Positions 59,888-64,000 of a stretch of DNA of 64,000 bases are shown one piece after another. Each line of letters begins with the position of its first letter. Positions within the stretch are counted from its first letter, which is position 1. The DNA is from Sinohyriopsis cumingii (Eukaryota; Mollusca; Bivalvia; Unionida; Unionidae), in assembly GCA_028554795.2 (NCBI GenBank), contig JAPYKE020000037.1, positions 3,722,501-3,786,500 of the forward strand, written 5' to 3'. A program made the position numbers and the translations under genes. The notes under the pieces are model-generated. The model worked only from the letters and a program-made list of their open reading frames with translations, was not told where the DNA came from and did no database searches.

Positions 59888-61361
59888 GAACTATTACATA
59901 TGCATTAGCGGTCCAACTTTGAGAAAGAGAGCTCAATAAGAGGAAAGCATGAAATTATTGTTTCCTTTTGACTTCATTGAACAATATATCGGAAATTGCA
60001 AAAAAACTAGTAAGTTAAACCAATTCTAAAATTAATCCAAAAAACATGCATCAGTTTCCTGAAGTAAACGAGGGAATAAGCAATGTTGTATATTTACCCC
60101 AGTCATTTGTGGAACAAGTAATTTTATAAAAGTGATTTGTCTTTACCAGATGTTTCCTGTGTTTCTTTCTACTTCATAATGATCTAGGCTTGAGGTGTTT
60201 TATTTAGGACTATAATATGAACCGCAACATTAAGTAGCTGTGTTTTTATATGCGATGTACTCTAATGTGTAATGTTTGTATTCTGAGTCACCAACCGGTA
60301 CATTTACTAAATTTGTGGCATCAGAATAACTGCTAATTGTATCTGTCCAAATTACCTTCTGTAACATACAATATATTTTTGCATTGACACCCACAAACGC
60401 GTGCACGCACATCACTTCTCACACAAAATATGACAGAACACATACAAGATATATAGAATTGTTAATATTTTATTATATGTAACGAAGGTGATTTTAATCT
60501 ATCTCAAAATATGTCTAGATTAAATGTGGAAAAAATGAAACATTATGGCATCAATACCAGTCAAAACTGTGTAGGCATTTTGAATACCCAACATTGCGTG
60601 TAACGGTTCAAAGATTCATTTTTGAAAGGAAGCTGTCTTGAAAGAAAACGTTGGCACAATATTTGCTCAGACACAAGATATATTGAACAGATCTGAATAT
60701 ACAGAGAAATTTCTAGGATCTGGCGAAATGATGTATTACGTATATTGACAACGTCATCTAGACTGCAAATCTCTCCATATTCGGCTGATTTAAAGGTACT
60801 TTGTTACAACATTCTTCTGTGTTTTAATTTATATAGCAAAGGCATTTTTGTCCGCGAACGCACGTATCGCTGACATTAAATAATCACATATCAGCTGGAC
60901 GTATTGACACATGCTAGTAAACTCTGGACTGACGCAAACAGTAACACGGTTAAGACGTAATCTTGTTGACCAGAAGTAGAATGGAAGAAGAAAAGGCAAT
61001 TAATAATGTCTTTTGCATTAATAAAATTGGAACGATAAGTGCTTGAAAATCTCTCGATGCCCTCCACTAAGTGATAGATTCATTCAAAATGTGCACTCCA
61101 CAAAAAAGAGATATCAAAGCTTTAAGAGCCATCAAGTTTTAGTCACATACTGGTTGAGCTCGAAATTGTATGTAAGGAAAGGGTAGTGGCCCAGAGAGCT
61201 TATTCAAAACGGATATTTAAAATTGTTAACATGTCACACCAGGTACTGTATTTTTCATTCTTGATGGTAAATACTTTTTTAATAATTAGTTTCTTAAAAG
61301 TTTTAACTGATATTCTTTATCGGTTTCGCAATATAGCTGACATAGGTAACTTTCACCCTAG
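59219..61361. other. Intergenic AT-rich DNA
   Basis: No gene or recognisable element; a short TA run at 59858-59884. Confidence 0.5.
59858..59884. repeat. (TA)n microsatellite, short
   Basis: About 27 bp of TA. Confidence 0.9.
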
Positions 61362-62626
61362 GTAAGATCAACATACTTCAACAAAAGCCGAAACAAGTTA
61401 TAATGGCCCCCGAGCCACAACAGACAAATAGTCCAAGAGGTCGAAAGACACTGCTTTATAGCAACGACTACTAAACTTTCGCTGGGGTGCTTCAAAATAT
61501 GCACCATAATAGTAACACAATAAAACAATCACTCAACTAATGAAGCCTAAGTTAACCAATATCATAATCATAAATATAAACAAATAATCACAATGGAAGC
61601 AAAATCTATGAAATGGTCATTCAGCTCATGGTGTATAAATGACACTGAAACCCAGGCACAAGGAATCAACATGGATAATAGGAGGAATTAAAGAACGAGA
61701 ATCATAATAGGAGATCAAATCAATGCAATAAGAAAGCAAGTCAAACGGATATAAAGATGATCATGAAAAAGAATTAATCGTCAAGTACAAAACGGGGAAA
61801 AGCACCAGAAATAACGAAGAACTAGAACAGAAGAAGAATGATAAACAACATGAAGTAATGAGCAGAATCAAAGATAAATGTGGCACAAAGAAGAGCAGGA
61901 AAAGAAGTAGAAGACAGAAGACAATCACGAATGAGTCTTGAGAGGACTCAGGTAAATAAAGTCAATAACTGACAAGCAATTGCCACCCCAAAACTTAAAA
62001 GAAAAGCCCCAAATGCAAAGAAAAGAATCGCCATCCCTAAAAAATAGACCATACTCCTCACCCCCCCCACCCTCACCCCGAACACAGGTTTCATATACTA
62101 GATAAACAAATACAAAAATCCCGGTGCATCTAAACGTTGCACACATTATAGCATAAATAACTGCCACCGTCCGCCCCCATCCACCCACCCACCAAAACAC
62201 ACAATTATCACACAGAGTTCTTATTCTCACCAAAGAAAGCCCTATTTAGACCAAAAACTTGTTTGGCCATGAAAGACTCTACTTGGTTACCCTACCAACT
62301 CATGATGATCAACACCCAATTTAAGATTTAACAAATGGACAGCTACTGAAGTACAAATAGTACACGAAAATAAATAAGCTATTGTATAATAGGAAAATTT
62401 ACATGAAATACATGAATTAAGAAGCTAGTGATACTTTTGTGGATGGTGACGGTTTTCAGAAAATGAATCCTGACGGCCTTCACCTGAAGAAGACACATGG
62501 GGAGTTTCCGGGCGGCTGGCTCTGGTGGCATGGTAATAGCGAATAATCGCACAGCGCAAACGCGTACAAAATAACCAGTAGTACATGCCAAACGGAAAAC
62601 GACTATAACCCAAAGAAGCAGCCGTA

Positions 62627-62850
62627 CCTAGCTTTGCGCTCAGCATTAAGAGGTTATTGTTAGCCAAGGTCGGTCTGATGTCACCATAATGTGACTGGAT
62701 GTGACATCATGTTACATGTCTGAACAACGACGTCCTAATGCTAGACATCACTATAAATTGCCAAACTGCATACATCGTAGTGATATGACTGATAAAATGG
62801 TTATAGCTATGTTAAAGGAACAAAATCACAAAAACACATTTAAGATATGT
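62627..62850 (+). mobile_element. SINE, 5'-truncated copy
   Basis: Positional counterpart of the copy at 3318-3541 with the same truncation; body blocks taatgtgactggatgtgaca, gctagacatcacta and gatatgactga. Confidence 0.72.
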
Positions 62851-63852
62851 ACTGTAGTCATAGAACCATCGAGCATCATACAAATTCACAAGCAATGCAG
62901 TTATATAAAGAACATCAATGCTAAAAAATTGGAAATATTCACAACTCTCATATTTGTAAAATATATATTTTAAGACTCTAATTGACAAATACACAACAAA
63001 AAGATAACTGTTCAAATTATTTGCTCATTGTGTATAATATAAGCATTTGAGATAGACACATGCATTGGATAAGTACTGAAACATGGAATGTGCAAACAGT
63101 ATTTGCCACTAATTTTTGAACTATGCGGATATTCAAAGTAAACTGGGCCTTTTATTTGGAATATTAAATACTAAAAAATGATTCTTTTCTAACAAAAACA
63201 TTTAAAGATGTTGAGACTATTTTTACTTTAACAGGAGAATACTTTCTCAATCATTCAGCAAATTGAACTAAAGCATACTAATTTGCATCGAATTCAAGTT
63301 CGATGGATACAAAATTACAATCGACATCCACAGCCACTACACGGAATATACTTATTTCAAGGACTTTGCACAGTGCTCACATAAATCCAAGCAACAAACC
63401 ATAAATTTGATTCAAATTAAAGATGATTTCACTAACTTTGAGCATACTTAAAATATGCAGTGTTGTTTACAATATCGTGTCTGGATGCCCAATATTATTG
63501 TTAGAACTTAAATTTTAATCATGTTGAGTGTTTCGCATTTTCGAAAGTGTTCTTAAAAGTCGAAACATGCATAAACAATCAAAGAGGCAAGCAATATATA
63601 CTTTTGTAAAATGCATAAAGCCATTTAAAATGAGACAAATAATATGTTTTCATACATAAATAAAGCCTCTTAAAAAATAACCAATATGTGTTTGCGACAT
63701 GAAAAAATGCAATCCAGTCCTAACCACTGCAAATGGACAAATCTGAAATGTCTTTTGCGAAGTAACTACGTGTTATGCATCGCACACTGTCCAGATATTT
63801 GAAGAAATACTCTTACAATACACACAGTTTCATCAAGATATAACCTCCGTCA

Positions 63853-64000
63853 TCAAAGATACAGCCTGTACATCAACATTGCAAGCATTGTTATGATAAT
63901 AAAAACCAATGTTATTTTGACATCGGTAATCAGACTCAGCAAGGCAGCCATGATAACACTAGCAGAAACCACAAGGACGAACTTGTTATCCAGGTCAAAC
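63853..64000 (-). CDS. IFI44-like gene, unit E, C-terminal exon (partial)
   Basis: The last 148 bp of the window encode, on minus, LDNKFVLVVSASV and a hydrophobic C-terminal helix ending at TGA 63853-63855. It is closely similar to the end of unit A (LDNKFILVVSASV). The rest lies beyond the window. It shows that the array continues to the right. Confidence 0.78.
   Translation of the reverse strand, partial: FDLDNKFVLVVSASVIMAALLSLITDVKITLVFIIITMLAMLMYRLYL

Larger units (their letters stand above)
61362..64000. repeat. Segmental duplication, right copy (runs off window)
   Basis: Diverged copy of 1740-4830 in the same orientation. It lacks the (TA)n tract present at 2488-2593 and contains C-rich runs at the equivalent place (62060-62090). 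See the left copy for shared landmarks. Confidence 0.75.

Noticed and set aside
61925..62233. 102-codon Gly/Trp-rich minus-strand frame
   Set aside because: Arises from C-rich runs in the segmental duplicate; the equivalent left copy is not open.

Overview
This is eukaryotic nuclear DNA from a metazoan, most likely a mollusc. The host DNA is AT-rich, carries long (TA)n tracts, and its genes are split into small exons. Three groups dominate: a minus-strand array of IFI44-like GTPase genes, a complete-length Polinton (Maverick) DNA transposon/adintovirus-like provirus, and retroelement debris. No prokaryotic operon, CRISPR, rRNA or true tRNA gene was seen. The phylum is inferred from the gene family and repeat types and is not proven.

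Layout. 1-16.98 kb and 37.0-45.4 kb: four IFI44-like genes on the minus strand. Each has exons of nearly constant size (about 198, 147, 172 and 311-437 nt), and the C-terminal exon of a fifth sits at the right edge. The first and fifth 3' regions (about 1.74-5 kb and 61.36-64 kb) are diverged copies of one segment, including a shared SINE. 17.19-36.82 kb: the Polinton, 19,634 bp, bounded by 6-bp target duplications (tatata) and terminal inverted repeats of about 324 and 368 bp. It lies in an intron of the third IFI44-like gene. 45.4-55 kb: mostly non-coding, with an orphan IFI44-like exon and a decayed second type of family-B DNA polymerase. 55.0-59.2 kb: a SINE and a 5'-truncated non-LTR retrotransposon (RT plus RNase H) with a tandem copy of its 3' tail.

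Polinton gene order. The minus-strand core runs from PolB (34.5 kb) through BIR/IAP-like, two F-box-like proteins, a broken unknown gene, packaging ATPase, small virion-type proteins, integrase with chromodomain, membrane protein, penton-like minor capsid, basic minor protein and double-jelly-roll major capsid to adenain-like protease (20.1 kb). A double CCHC zinc-knuckle gene runs divergently from PolB. Both ends carry accessory genes that I do not recognise. The ATPase and BIR genes are open; PolB, both capsid genes, integrase and protease carry premature stops and/or single-base frameshifts, so the copy looks recently inactivated (or partly mis-sequenced).

Most unusual signal. Five accessory transcription units at the two ends of the Polinton (17.49, 18.56, 19.35, 35.38 kb on minus; 36.47 kb on plus) each finish in a perfect or near-perfect replication-dependent histone mRNA 3' stem-loop, followed by a purine-rich histone-downstream-like element. 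Two of these lie inside the terminal inverted repeats. Visible AATAAA sites sit elsewhere, at 3' ends of the core blocks and of the zinc-knuckle gene. The right-end pair shares a divergent promoter with CRE, inverted CCAAT and TATA elements, laid out like a histone gene pair. The three left-end genes share a repeated promoter motif. The inference is that this element couples its accessory genes to the host S-phase histone 3'-processing machinery (SLBP/U7). The plus-strand right-end transcript is also full of perfect hairpins and may be a structured RNA.
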